A stretch of 64,000 nucleotides of DNA from Burkholderia sp. BCC0322 (GTDB lineage: Bacteria; Pseudomonadota; Gammaproteobacteria; Burkholderiales; Burkholderiaceae). This document shows positions 49,543-58,641 of the stretch, piece by piece. Within the stretch, counting starts at the first letter, position 1. Each line of letters begins with the position of its first letter. A program made the translations under genes and the position numbers. The notes beneath the pieces are model-generated. The model did not search any database. It saw only the letters and a list, made by a program, of their open reading frames with translations, and was not told where the DNA came from. The DNA lies in contig NZ_CADFDU010000002.1 of NCBI RefSeq assembly GCF_902833045.1, positions 744,001 to 808,000 of the forward strand, given 5' to 3'.

Positions 49543-51504
49543 TCAGGCCTTCGCGAGCTTGATGCCGGTCTGCTCGGCCGTCAGGTAGCCGACGCTGGCA
49601 CCGAAGCGGTCCTTGAAGTTCGCGCGCACGAGCGGATCGAGCGTCGGCTTGACCTTGTCGTGCAGCGGCGATTCCCAGTCGCCCGCGTGCTGGAAGTTGC
49701 TCATGATGTACGTCCAGCCGTTGATCTCGTCGACCGCGTGCAGGCCCGTCGATTCGGCGCCGGCCGGGCACGACAGCACGCGTACCAGCGACTTCGTGTC
49801 GACGTTGTAGGCCCACAGGAAGTTGTTCACGTGCATGCCGGAGTCTTCGCCGATGAAGAGCGTGCGCAGCTTTTCGGAGAACTTCAGGTTGTCGGGGTTC
49901 GCGATCTTGTCCGGGTTCGCGAGGTTGCCGAGCCCGTCGGCCGCGGCGAGATCCTCGCCGACGAGCGCGGCCGGCGCGCCCATGTCGACCGGCACCCATT
50001 CGCTGTCGATCGCGCTGCCCGTCGTGTCGCGCTGGCCGCCCTTCAGGTTCAGCGCGTAGACGGCGCCCGCGGCGATCTTCTTGTCGACCGCGACGTCGCG
50101 CGACACCGCGTTGCCCTTGACCATCGACGTCTCGATCCGCGACATCGCCGTGTAGACGATCTTGTCCTTCGCGTTCACGGTCGTGCCTTCGAGCTTCGTG
50201 AACGCCATGCTGCCGCCGAGCAGCGCCGCGTAGCGGTGCGTCTCGAGGAACGCGGCCGCCTTTTCCATCCCCGGCTTCACGCGCATCCAGTTGAACTTGC
50301 CGCCGAAGTGGATCTTCGTGTAGCTCGCGTCGTTCGGGTCGGTGGTCGTCAGGTCCATGATGTCCGACGCCTTCAGCGTGTTCGCGAGTGCTTCGATCTC
50401 GCTGCTCGTCGCGTGGCCGATCCGGATCCACGTCAGCGTCGCGGTGCCCGCGCCGGCGGACGACGTCTGCGTCCACTTCGCGACGTAAAGCGTGCCGGCC
50501 GACAGGTCGGCCGCCTTGTCGGCGACGAACATGAACAGGCCGCCGTTGGTTGCGTCGTCACCCATCATCACGGTGCGCTGGTCCGGCATCACCTGGATCA
50601 GCTCGTGCGAGATGCGGCCCAGGCAGTAGTGCTTCTTCACGGTGCCGGTGCCGTCCGGATTCACGGTGATCTCGGGCAGGTGGCCGTAGTGGTAGGGGTT
50701 CGCCTTCGTCTCGTCGCCGAACGTGTTCTTGCTGAACGCCTTGAACTGCGCGTCGGTCGCGGCCTTCGTCGCGTCCGGCTCGTACTCCTCGCTCGACAGG
50801 TGCGTGCCCCACGGCGACAGGCTCGCGCCGCACGTGATCCACAGGCCGTGCGCCTTCGACGTGTCGACGTTGTGGTACTTGACGACCTTCAGCGCGCCGG
50901 TGGCGGGATCCTGGTCGAGCGTGAGCACCGCGATCGGCGACGGCAACTGGCCGTACTGCGATGCGCTGGCCTGGTCGCGCGTCGTGTATTCGAACTGCAC
51001 GACCGCGAACACCGTGTTGCCCTTCACACCGGGCACGTTCGCATTCTTCAGCGTGAGCAGCGAACTGCCGTCCGGGCAGTCGGAATAGAACTGGCGCTCC
51101 TTGCCGGCTACCGAGCGATCGATGATCGGCTGGTTGTTGATGTCGTAGTAGCCGCCCGCGAGCGTCGTGCCGCCCTTGCCGTCCGGCACCAGGTCGCCGG
51201 TCACGAAGAACGGCCGGTACGCGAGCTTGAAGTTGCGCGACGAGCCGTCCGAGAACGACACCGACAGCGTCGAGCCGACCGTCGTCGTGGCCATCGCGGC
51301 CGCGTTGTCGAGCGTGGGGGCGGCCATCGCCGAGAACGTCGCCGACGTGTACGCGGCGGCGACCGGGGCCGGCGTCGACGCAGGATCGTCGCCGCCGCAA
51401 CCCGTCAGCAGGGCCGGCAGCGCGAGGCCGGAAAGGGGAAGCATCGGCGCGCCGGCGAGGATCTTCAGGGCCTGACGACGGGAAGCATTGGGCAACGCGG
51501 GCAT
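49543..51504 (-). CDS. phoX: PhoX-family (DUF839) exported alkaline phosphatase
   Basis: A 653-residue beta-propeller phosphatase, expected to release phosphate from organic monoesters in the periplasm using calcium and iron. The N-terminus has a Tat-like SRRQALKIL motif, then a hydrophobic run and a lipobox-like LLTGC near residue 36, so it may be a Tat-exported lipoprotein. The PhoX body includes LSSEEYEPDATK, YHYGHLPEITVNPDGTGTVKKHYCLGR, RTVMMGDDATNGGLFMFVADK and FIGEDSGMHVNNFLWAYN, where acidic and Cys ligands are conserved. ATG 51504 exposes the signal. No Pho box could be confirmed by eye. It shares an intergenic space with amt. Confidence 0.85.
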   Translation of the reverse strand: MPALPNASRRQALKILAGAPMLPLSGLALPALLTGCGGDDPASTPAPVAAAYTSATFSAMAAPTLDNAAAMATTTVGSTLSVSFSDGSSRNFKLAYRPFFVTGDLVPDGKGGTTLAGGYYDINNQPIIDRSVAGKERQFYSDCPDGSSLLTLKNANVPGVKGNTVFAVVQFEYTTRDQASASQYGQLPSPIAVLTLDQDPATGALKVVKYHNVDTSKAHGLWITCGASLSPWGTHLSSEEYEPDATKAATDAQFKAFSKNTFGDETKANPYHYGHLPEITVNPDGTGTVKKHYCLGRISHELIQVMPDQRTVMMGDDATNGGLFMFVADKAADLSAGTLYVAKWTQTSSAGAGTATLTWIRIGHATSSEIEALANTLKASDIMDLTTTDPNDASYTKIHFGGKFNWMRVKPGMEKAAAFLETHRYAALLGGSMAFTKLEGTTVNAKDKIVYTAMSRIETSMVKGNAVSRDVAVDKKIAAGAVYALNLKGGQRDTTGSAIDSEWVPVDMGAPAALVGEDLAAADGLGNLANPDKIANPDNLKFSEKLRTLFIGEDSGMHVNNFLWAYNVDTKSLVRVLSCPAGAESTGLHAVDEINGWTYIMSNFQHAGDWESPLHDKVKPTLDPLVRANFKDRFGASVGYLTAEQTGIKLAKA

Positions 51505-51663
51505 GTGGAGTCCAGTTTCAGTTGTTGGAAGAATGGCCTTCGCGAAGCAGGCGACTGACAAGCTCCGCGAAGGCAAATTGAAAACTGGACGGAAGTGTAG
51601 GGGTGCTAGATGAAAGTTTTTTGAATTGAAAACGTAATGACGTGCCGGGCGTGCGCCAGGCGC

Positions 51664-52857
51664 TCAATCGCGCTCGGGCGTGGCCGAAATGCGGTGGATC
51701 GACAGGTCCGCGCCGTCGAATTCGGCTTCGCGGTCGAGACGCAGCCCGACAGTCGCTTTCAGTGCGCCGTAGACGAGCGTGCCGCCGGTGGTTGCGATCA
51801 CGATGCCGCCGAGCGTGCCGACGAGCTGCGACATGAACGCCACGCCGCCGAGACCGCCGAGTGCGGGCAGGCCGAACACGCCGGCCGCGAGGCCGCCGAG
51901 CGCGCCGCACATGCCGTGCAGCGGCCACACGCCGAGCACGTCGTCGATGCGCCACTTGTTCTGCACGCAGGTGAACATCGCGACGAACAGTGCGCCGGCC
52001 GCGGCGCCCGTCACGAGCGCGCCGATCGGGTGCATCACGTCGGAGCCCGCGCACACCGCCACGAGGCCCGCGAGCGGCCCGTTGTACGTGAAGCCGGGGT
52101 CGTTGCGGCCGGCCATCCACGCGGCGAGCGTGCCGCCGACCATCGCCATCAGCGAGTTCACCGCGACGAGGCCGCTGATCTTGTCGAGCGTCTGCGCGCT
52201 CATCACGTTGAAGCCGAACCAGCCGACCGCGAGCACCCACGCGCCGAGCGCGAGGAACGGGATGTTCGACGGCGGGTGCGCGGCGATCCGGCCGTCCTTC
52301 GCATAGCGGCCGTGGCGCGCGCCGAGCAGCAGCACGGCCGGCAGCGCGACCCAGCCGCCGAACGCATGCACGACGACCGAGCCCGCGAAATCGTGGAACG
52401 GCGCACCGAACGCGTGCGTGAGCCAGGCCTGCACGCCGAAGCGTTCGTTCCATGCGATCCCTTCGAAGAACGGATAGATGAAGCCGACGATGATCAGCGT
52501 CGCGACGAGCTGCGGATTGAACTTCGCACGCTCGGCGATACCGCCGGACACGATTGCGGGGATCGCCGCCGCGAAGGTCAGCAGGAAGAAGAAGCGCACG
52601 AGCGCGTAGCCGCTGTGCTGCGACAGCGTGCCGATGTCGTCGAAGAACTCGACGCCGTACGCGATCGTGTAGCCGATGAAGAAATACGCGAGCGTCGACA
52701 CCGAGAAGTCGACCAGGATCTTCACGAGCGCGTTGACCTGGTTCTTCTTGCGGACCGTGCCGAGTTCGAGAAATGCAAAACCCGCGTGCATCGCGAGCAC
52801 CATGACGGCGCCGATCAACAGGAACAGTGTGTCGACGCCGGATTTCAGACCAACCAT
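51664..52857 (-). CDS. amt: Ammonium transporter (Amt/MEP/Rh family)
   Basis: A 397-residue channel with eleven membrane helices that conducts ammonium or ammonia. The twin-His pore residues are His164 (DFAGSVVVHAFGG) and His314 (VWPLHGMCGALGG), with the conserved Asp156 next to the first. The family signature GGIAERAKFNPQLVATLIIVGFIYPFFEGIAW is present. There is no cleavable signal peptide. No glnK lies beside it, unlike many amtB operons, so PII control would be by unlinked protein. I looked for a sigma-54 promoter upstream and found no convincing one. Confidence 0.93.
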   Translation of the reverse strand: MVGLKSGVDTLFLLIGAVMVLAMHAGFAFLELGTVRKKNQVNALVKILVDFSVSTLAYFFIGYTIAYGVEFFDDIGTLSQHSGYALVRFFFLLTFAAAIPAIVSGGIAERAKFNPQLVATLIIVGFIYPFFEGIAWNERFGVQAWLTHAFGAPFHDFAGSVVVHAFGGWVALPAVLLLGARHGRYAKDGRIAAHPPSNIPFLALGAWVLAVGWFGFNVMSAQTLDKISGLVAVNSLMAMVGGTLAAWMAGRNDPGFTYNGPLAGLVAVCAGSDVMHPIGALVTGAAAGALFVAMFTCVQNKWRIDDVLGVWPLHGMCGALGGLAAGVFGLPALGGLGGVAFMSQLVGTLGGIVIATTGGTLVYGALKATVGLRLDREAEFDGADLSIHRISATPERD

Positions 52858-53122
52858 ACCGTGGCTTCCTTGCGCAAAAAACGGGCAAGGAACGCAAGTA
52901 TCGAGCCAACTTGGTGAACGGCTGCGTGGAGTTGGTGCCGCAACGCCGCGTGGTGCGGCATTCCGGTGAATCCGTGCACGGGAAGGGGGCGCGACTGGCC
53001 CGAGCCCGGCGTGACGGCGGATGCACGCGTGTGGTGCGGCGCGTGCGGAACTGGTGCGCGCGATGTGGCGATTGGTGCGGCGTGGTGCGCGACGGGGCGC
53101 CGCTGCGCACCGTCGCGGCGCG

Positions 53123-53458
53123 TCAGTGGCGCGGGAACAGCAGGGGCGGCCGGCGCAGCCGCAGCGCGCATGCGAACCAGTATGCGGCGACGGTTGTCAG
53201 CCCGAGCGCGGCAAACGCGAGCGCGGCGAAGCCCGCAAGCGACTGGCCGTCGGCGGTAGGGCCGAGGATGCCTTCCGCGACGATCAGCGCGGCCGTCCAG
53301 AAACCGATCACGGCCTGCGTGAGCAGGCGCGCGGACGCGACGCGGCGCGGGCGCCCGCATTCGGCCAGGCGGCGCGCCGACGGCGGGCGCAGGCACAGGA
53401 ACAGGGTGGCGGCGAGCACGGCGGCCAGGGCGATGAACCAGTCGACGAGGAAATCCAT
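53123..53458 (-). CDS. Small hypothetical membrane protein
   Basis: 111 residues from ATG 53458, with three hydrophobic segments (about 4-22, 45-62 and 76-96) separated by basic loops. It ends in RRPPLLFPRH. A longer frame from 54061 passes through the opposite-strand lipoprotein gene and is not credible. No RBS is clear, and no family is recognised. The reverse-strand gene lies 265 bp upstream of amt, whose start it does not overlap. Confidence 0.5.
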   Translation of the reverse strand: MDFLVDWFIALAAVLAATLFLCLRPPSARRLAECGRPRRVASARLLTQAVIGFWTAALIVAEGILGPTADGQSLAGFAALAFAALGLTTVAAYWFACALRLRRPPLLFPRH

Positions 53459-53651
53459 GAGAAAAAGGGGGCACGTCCAAAGAGGATTGAAGCGTGTCCA
53501 CTTTAGTGTCCTCGCGTGTGCGATTGAATCAGACGAGTCCGAAATTGAAAGCCATTTTAAATAACGGAGTGCGATTGGCCCTGTTCCACAGGCGGTATCA
53601 TCGACGTCGGTCCAACCACGAGGCCGCGCGACGCGCGGCCGGAGATTGCTG

Positions 53652-54080
53652 ATGAACATGAAGACATCGCGCGCGCGTCGCGTGCCCGGATCCGTACTGA
53701 CGGCCGTGGCTGCCGTTGCGCTGCTGTTGCTCGCGGGCTGCGAGAAGTCCGGTGCGCCGGTCACGCAACCCGATACGGCCGCGAGCGCGGCCGCCGATGC
53801 CGCGAACAACGCGGCCAAGGCGCTCGACCAGGTGGCGAGCACCGTCAACCAGCAGATCAACGCCGCGAAGGCCGGCATCGCGTCCGCGGCGTCGGCCGTG
53901 CCGCCGCTGTCCGCGAGCGGCCTCGCATCCGCCGCGCAGGCGCAGATCGACGCGGCCGCGTCCGCGGTCGTCGCGCATGCGGCTTCCGAGGCCGGCGCGA
54001 AGATCGCAGAAGCCGGCAAGAAGCTCCAGCAGTGGAGCCAGCAGAATACGTCGGGCGCCAAGCCCGCGAGCGGCGAGTGA
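53652..54080 (+). CDS. Alanine-rich lipoprotein
   Basis: A 142-residue lipoprotein. The signal peptide MNMKTSRARRVPGSVLTAVAAVALLLLAGC carries the lipobox LLAGC (Cys30). The mature part is one long Ala-rich helix with Lys, Gln and Asp at intervals (residues 45-120), likely an amphipathic coil resembling Lpp-type or apolipoprotein-like helices. ATG 53652 has GGAGATTGC upstream; ATG 53658 is also possible. No partner is evident, and it precedes the Rrf2 operator. Confidence 0.75.
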   Translation: MNMKTSRARRVPGSVLTAVAAVALLLLAGCEKSGAPVTQPDTAASAAADAANNAAKALDQVASTVNQQINAAKAGIASAASAVPPLSASGLASAAQAQIDAAASAVVAHAASEAGAKIAEAGKKLQQWSQQNTSGAKPASGE

Positions 54081-54103
54081 CGCGGGCTTGCATGATCCGC
54101 GAA

Positions 54104-54124
54104 ATGTAATTATAGTGGTTACAT
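54104..54124. promoter_or_regulatory. Operator of the Rrf2-type regulator (copy 1)
   Basis: ATGTAA-N9-TTACAT (21 bp) lies 47 bp before the Rrf2 start. An identical ATGTAA-N9-TTACAT lies ahead of the downstream NAD(P)-binding gene. Confidence 0.65.
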
Positions 54125-54170
54125 ATGTCGCCGGCCGCGGGATGGGCCGGCGTCGTCAGGTGAGTCAGGA

Positions 54171-54602
54171 ATGAATACCAGCAGCCGGTTTGCATTTGCC
54201 GTCCACGTGCTTGCTTTGCTGTCGATGCAGGAAGGTGTGCCGCTGTCGTCCGATATCATCGCGGGCAGCGTGAACACGAATCCGGCGCTGATCCGCCGGT
54301 TGCTGTCGATGCTGGCAGCCGCGGGGCTGACCACGTCGCAGCTCGGCGCGGGCGGCGGTGCGCTGCTGGCGCGCGAGCCCGGCGCGATCACGCTGCTCGA
54401 CGTGTATCGCGCGGTCGACGAAGCGCAACTGTTCGCGCTGCACCGCGAGGCACCGAACCCCGCGTGTCTCGTCGGACGGCATATCCAGGGCGCGCTGATC
54501 GGCTATATTGGTGATGCGCAGCGTGCGATGGAAGCGTCGCTCGCCACGCGTACGCTGGCGGACGTCACGGCCGACGTGCTGGATCTGGAGCAGCGCACGT
54601 GA
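54171..54602 (+). CDS. Rrf2-family transcriptional regulator
   Basis: A 143-residue winged helix-turn-helix regulator (SSRFAFAVHVLALLSMQEGVPLSSDIIAGSVNTNPALIRRLLSMLAAAGLTTSQLGAGGGALLAR). Only one Cys (Cys99, NPACLVGRH) is present, so it lacks the three-Cys [2Fe-2S] set of IscR and NsrR and is closer to YwnA or other thiol- or ligand-sensing members. ATG 54171 follows AGTCAGGA. It likely represses itself and the next gene through the paired 21-bp operators. Confidence 0.85.
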   Translation: MNTSSRFAFAVHVLALLSMQEGVPLSSDIIAGSVNTNPALIRRLLSMLAAAGLTTSQLGAGGGALLAREPGAITLLDVYRAVDEAQLFALHREAPNPACLVGRHIQGALIGYIGDAQRAMEASLATRTLADVTADVLDLEQRT

Positions 54603-54715
54603 CATGCGGCGGGCGCCGGCGCGTAACCGGCGGCAGGCAGGGCAGGAAGCCGGGCGGCGCGAGAGGCGCGACGACCGGCGCAACGGGGGATTTGCCCCAT
54701 TTTTTTCGATCTTAT

Positions 54716-54736
54716 ATGTAATCATGACGATTACAT
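54716..54736. promoter_or_regulatory. Operator of the Rrf2-type regulator (copy 2)
   Basis: ATGTAA-N9-TTACAT, here extended to a 9-bp-armed palindrome (TATGTAATC/GATTACATA, 54715-54737), lies 24 bp before the NAD(P)-binding gene start. Same spacing as copy 1. Confidence 0.7.
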
Positions 54737-54759
54737 ATTTTTCTTACTGGAGAATCGAT

Positions 54760-55401
54760 ATGACGCAACGTACCTTGAATATCGCGCTGTTCGGCGCCAC
54801 CGGCATGATTGGCTCGCGCATCGCCGCGGAAGCCGCACGACGGGGCCATCGCGTGACCGCGCTGTCGCGCAATCCCGGCACGGCCGTCGACGGCATCACC
54901 GCGAAGGCGGCCGACCTGTTCGACGCGGCCAGCATCGCGGCAGCGCTGCCGGGCCATGACGTCGTCGCGAGCGCGTACGGTCCGAAGCAGGACGAGGCGT
55001 CGAAGGTCGTCGCGGCCGTGAAGGCGCTGGTCGCCGGTACGCGTCAGGCGGGGCTGAAGCGGCTCGTCGTGGTGGGCGGTGCCGGTTCGCTCGAAGTCGC
55101 ACCCGGCAAGCAGCTCGTCGACAGCGAAGGTTTCCCGGAAGCGTACAAGGCGGTCGCGCTCGCACACCGCGACGCACTCGATTACCTGAAGACGGTCGTC
55201 GATCTCGACTGGACGTTCTTCGCGCCGGCCGCGCTGATCGCCCCGGGTGAACGCACGGGTACGTTCCGCACGGGCGTCGGCAAGCTGATCGCGGACGAGC
55301 AAGGCAACAGCAAGATCTCGGCGGAAGACTACGCGATCGCGTTCGTCGACGCGCTCGAGCAAGACAGCTTCGTGCGCGAGATCGCGACGGTCGCGTATTG
55401 A
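54760..55401 (+). CDS. NAD(P)H-binding protein of the NmrA/SDR_a5 group
   Basis: A 213-residue Rossmann protein with LNIALFGATGMIGSRIAAEAARRGH (glycine-rich nucleotide loop, residues 10-20), VVASAYGPKQDEASKVV, KRLVVVGGAGSLEVAPG and DWTFFAPAALIAPGERTG. The group contains quinone-reductase-like and redox-responsive proteins; the substrate is unknown. ATG 54760 has ACTGGAGAATC upstream. Its shared operator with the Rrf2 gene makes it the probable target of that regulator, a common pairing for YwnA-like factors. Confidence 0.85.
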   Translation: MTQRTLNIALFGATGMIGSRIAAEAARRGHRVTALSRNPGTAVDGITAKAADLFDAASIAAALPGHDVVASAYGPKQDEASKVVAAVKALVAGTRQAGLKRLVVVGGAGSLEVAPGKQLVDSEGFPEAYKAVALAHRDALDYLKTVVDLDWTFFAPAALIAPGERTGTFRTGVGKLIADEQGNSKISAEDYAIAFVDALEQDSFVREIATVAY

Positions 55402-55648
55402 GCGGTGCGCGGGCCAGTGGCGCGTGGGCGCCGGGCTGGCCGCGACGCGCAGGAACGCCAGGCGATTCCACCTTGACGGGCGGGATCGCCTGTTTCATTT
55501 GGCGCGTGCCGTGTGCCGGCGGATTCGCTCGCGTCGCGCGCGCACCGGATCGGTATTTATACCGGTCGACGCGGTGAGGTGGTTTTCATATTGTTCCCCG
55601 TTGTGCAGGATGAATAGAATAAATTTCTATCTACGAGGGACTGGAGAA

Positions 55649-56119
55649 ATGGACGCCATCGATCGCAAGCTGCTCGAGCTGTTGCAGTCGGATGCCACGC
55701 TGCCGATCGCGGAACTGGCACAGCGCGTGAACCTGTCGCAGACGCCGTGCTGGAAGCGCGTGCAGCGGCTCAAGGAAACCGGCGCGATTCGCGCGCAGGT
55801 TGCACTGTGCGATCCGCGCAAGCTCGGGGTCGGCACGACCGTGTTCGTCGCGATCCGCACGAACCAGCACACCGAGGAATGGGCGCAGCGTTTCACGCAG
55901 GCCGTGCGCGACATGCCGGAAGTGGTCGAGGTATACCGGATGAGCGGCGAAACCGATTACCTGCTGCGCGTCGTGGTGGCCGGCATCGACGATTACGACC
56001 GCCTCTACAAGCAGCTGATTCGCGCGGTGCCGCTGTTTGACGTGAGCTCGTCGTTCGCGATGGAGCAGATCAAGTATTCGACCGCGCTGCCCGTGCGCGA
56101 TCTTGCCGAGCCCGCATAA
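55649..56119 (+). CDS. Lrp/AsnC-family transcriptional regulator
   Basis: A 156-residue regulator. The helix-turn-helix at about 4-60 reads MDAIDRKLLELLQSDATLPIAELAQRVNLSQTPCWKRVQRLKETGAI. A RAM ligand domain follows at about 70-145 (TTVFVAIRTNQHTEEWAQRFTQAVRDMPEVVEVYRMSGETDYLLRVVV). ATG 55649 has GGAGAA upstream. It probably senses an amino acid and binds as an oligomer. Its targets are not shown; it is followed by a GC-rich hairpin (CGCGGGC/GCCCGCG, 56150-56172) before the convergent fbpC. Confidence 0.88.
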   Translation: MDAIDRKLLELLQSDATLPIAELAQRVNLSQTPCWKRVQRLKETGAIRAQVALCDPRKLGVGTTVFVAIRTNQHTEEWAQRFTQAVRDMPEVVEVYRMSGETDYLLRVVVAGIDDYDRLYKQLIRAVPLFDVSSSFAMEQIKYSTALPVRDLAEPA

Positions 56120-56174
56120 CGCGGCAACGAAACGCGGCAATGAAACGACGCGGGCGCGCATCGTGCCCGCGGGT

Positions 56175-56948
56175 TCAGCGGCCGCGCGCCAGTGCGCGTG
56201 CGCGTTCGTCGGCCAGCGCGTCGCGGCGCACGAAATCCGTGACGAACGGGCTGGCCGGATGGTGATGCAGCGCGTACGGCGTATCCCATTGCGCGAGCCG
56301 GCCGTCCTTCATCACGCCGATCCGGTCGGCAATGGCAAATGCTTCGGCCTGGTTGTGCGTGACGAGGATCGCGGTGTGGCCCGTGCGTTTCAGGATGTCG
56401 CGCAGCTCGAACGCGAGCCGCTCGCGCGTATCGACGTCGAGATTCGAGAACGGCTCGTCGAGCAGCAGCAGCTCCGGCGACGGCGCGAGCGCACGCGCGA
56501 GTGCAACACGCTGTTGCTGGCCGCCCGACAGTTCATGCGGATAGGCGTTGCCGGAATCGGCGAGGCCGACCAGTTCGAGCATCTCCGCGACACGCATGCG
56601 CCGTTCGTTCTTCGGCATCCGCCGCAACCCGAATGCGACGTTGTCTGCCGCGCTCAGGTGCGGGAACAGCGCGTAATCCTGGAACATCATGCCGATGCGG
56701 CGCCGTTCGGGCGGCACGTCGAGCGACGGCGCCGCGACGGGTGCGCCGTCCAGCACGATGCGTCCCATGCGCACCGGTTCGAAGCCGGCGATCGCGCGCA
56801 GCACGGTGGTCTTGCCGCAGCCCGACGCGCCGAGCAGGCAGCCGATGTCGCCGCGCGGCAGCGCGAGGCTCAGCCCGTCGACCACGGTGCGGCGTCCGTG
56901 CGGCGTATCGTAGGCGAGGCAGAGGTCGTCGAGTTCAAGCAGGTTCAC
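56175..56948 (-). CDS. fbpC: Ferric iron ABC transporter ATPase (FbpC type)
   Basis: A 257-residue ABC ATPase. Walker A is GASGCGKTT (40-48), the Q-loop is GMMFQDYALFPHL, the signature is LSGGQQQR, Walker B is LLLLDEPFSNLD, and the H-loop is LVTHNQ. It resembles FbpC/PotA-type importers. The C-terminus is shorter than in full-length members, which carry an extra TOBE/OB regulatory domain of about 100 residues. It is the last gene of fbpABC, 4 bp behind fbpB. Confidence 0.9.
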   Translation of the reverse strand: MNLLELDDLCLAYDTPHGRRTVVDGLSLALPRGDIGCLLGASGCGKTTVLRAIAGFEPVRMGRIVLDGAPVAAPSLDVPPERRRIGMMFQDYALFPHLSAADNVAFGLRRMPKNERRMRVAEMLELVGLADSGNAYPHELSGGQQQRVALARALAPSPELLLLDEPFSNLDVDTRERLAFELRDILKRTGHTAILVTHNQAEAFAIADRIGVMKDGRLAQWDTPYALHHHPASPFVTDFVRRDALADERARALARGR

Positions 56949-56952
56949 GGTG

Positions 56953-58641
56953 TCAGGCTCCGATCTTGTGGCGGGTGCGGGCGAGCAGGATCACGGGCAC
57001 GAGCCCGGCCAGCACGATCGCGAGCGCGGCGACCGCGCCTTCCTCGTAGGTGCCGCGCGCGGCTTCCGCATACAGCCAGGTCGCGAGCGTGTCGAAGTTC
57101 AGGGGGCGCAGCAGCAACGTCGCCGGCAATTCCTTCATCGCGTCGACGAACACCAGCAGCGCGCTCGTCGTGAGCGCGGGCCGCAGCAGCGGCAGGTGCA
57201 CGCGGCGCAGCGTGCCGCCGGCCGTCTCGCCTAGCGAGCGCGCCGCGTGTTCGAGCGACGGCGGGATGCGCGCGAGGCCGGCTTCGATGCTGCCGGCCGG
57301 GATCGCGAGAAAGCGCACGGTATAGGCGATCACGAGCGCGGCCGCCGAACCCATCAGCAGCAGTCCGTCGCGGCCGAGTGCCGCGCCGAACAGCCGGTCG
57401 GCCGCGGCGAACGGGATCAGCAGGCCGATCGCGAGCACGGTGCCCGGCACCGCATAGCCGAGGCTCGCGATTCTCGCGCACACGCGGGCCGGCCCTGCAC
57501 GGGCGCTGTCGCGTTGCGCGCGCGCGGCCCAGGCGACGACGAGCCCGCATGCGAGCGTCGCGGCGGTGGCGGCGGTGGCGATCGTCAACGTGTTCGCGAG
57601 CCCGGTCATCAGTTGTCCGGATACGCCGCCGACCAGATGCAACCGCTTGGCCGTCTCGACCACGAGGTACGCGGCCGGCGCGCCGAAGCCGAGCAGCACG
57701 GGCAGCCAGCCGAGCACGGCGGCGCTGAATGCGGCCGTGCCCGTCAGGCGGCGCGGGGCGATCGGCCGCATGCGTCGGCCATGCGCATAGCGCTGGCGAC
57801 GGCGTCCGTAGCGTTCGAGCACGATCATGCCGACGACGATCGCGAGCATCGCGAGCGCGATCTGCGCGGCGCCGGCGAGGTCGGAGCGCGTGATCCATGT
57901 CGTGTAGACGGACACGGTCAGCGTCTGAACGCCGAGAAACTCCGACGCGCCGATATCGTTCAGCGTTTCGAGCAGCGCGAGGCTCACGCCGACCGCGATC
58001 GCGGGCCGCGCGAGTGGCACGACGACGCGCCAGAAGGTGGCGATGCGTCCCGCGCCGAGCGTGCGCGCGGCTTCGAGCAGGCTCGCGGACTGCGTGACGA
58101 ACATCGCGCGCGTGCTCAGGTACACATAGGGATACAGCACGAAGCCGAGCACGAAGATCGCGCCCGGCAGCGAGCGCAGGTCGGGCAGGCGGAACTGGCG
58201 TGGGCTGTCGAAGCCGAGCAGCCAGCGGACCGCGCCCTGCACGGGGCCGATCGGGTGCAGCAGGTCGAGATACGCGAACGCGACGATGTAGGTGGGAACC
58301 GCGAGCGGCAGCAGCAGCGCCCACGTCAGTATCCGGCGGCCGGGAAAGTCGTACGCGGTGACGAGCCACGCGCAGCCCGTGCCGACGATCGACACGATCG
58401 CGCCGACGCCCGCAAGCAGCAGCAACGTATTGACGAGCGCCTGCGGCAGCACGAATTCGGCGAGATGCCGCCAGTGCGCGAGATCGGCGTCGAACGCGGC
58501 GGCCACGAGCACCGCGAGCGGCGCCGCGACCGCCGCCGCGATCGCCAGCGCCGCGATCAGCCACAGGCTGCCCGCGCGTGGCCTTGGGCGCGGCCGGCAT
58601 GACTGGCCGCGCGCGCCGGCGGACGATGCGTCAGTTGTCAA
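56953..58641 (-). CDS. fbpB: Ferric iron ABC transporter permease (FbpB type)
   Basis: A 562-residue double permease: two BPD_transp_1 halves fused in one chain, about twelve membrane helices, as expected for FbpB/SfuB. The first EAA loop is EAARTLGAGRIATFWRVVVPLARP (about residue 185-210) and the second is EHAARSLGETAGGTLRRVHLPLLRP near 470. The TTG start at 58641 overlaps the fbpA stop by 11 bp, indicating coupling. Confidence 0.9.
   Translation of the reverse strand: MTTDASSAGARGQSCRPRPRPRAGSLWLIAALAIAAAVAAPLAVLVAAAFDADLAHWRHLAEFVLPQALVNTLLLLAGVGAIVSIVGTGCAWLVTAYDFPGRRILTWALLLPLAVPTYIVAFAYLDLLHPIGPVQGAVRWLLGFDSPRQFRLPDLRSLPGAIFVLGFVLYPYVYLSTRAMFVTQSASLLEAARTLGAGRIATFWRVVVPLARPAIAVGVSLALLETLNDIGASEFLGVQTLTVSVYTTWITRSDLAGAAQIALAMLAIVVGMIVLERYGRRRQRYAHGRRMRPIAPRRLTGTAAFSAAVLGWLPVLLGFGAPAAYLVVETAKRLHLVGGVSGQLMTGLANTLTIATAATAATLACGLVVAWAARAQRDSARAGPARVCARIASLGYAVPGTVLAIGLLIPFAAADRLFGAALGRDGLLLMGSAAALVIAYTVRFLAIPAGSIEAGLARIPPSLEHAARSLGETAGGTLRRVHLPLLRPALTTSALLVFVDAMKELPATLLLRPLNFDTLATWLYAEAARGTYEEGAVAALAIVLAGLVPVILLARTRHKIGA

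Noticed and set aside
52858-53122. Sigma-54 type promoter ahead of amt
   Set aside because: TGGTGC-like repeats are present but the -24/-12 spacing and GG/GC positions do not fit the TGGCAC-N5-TTGC pattern.
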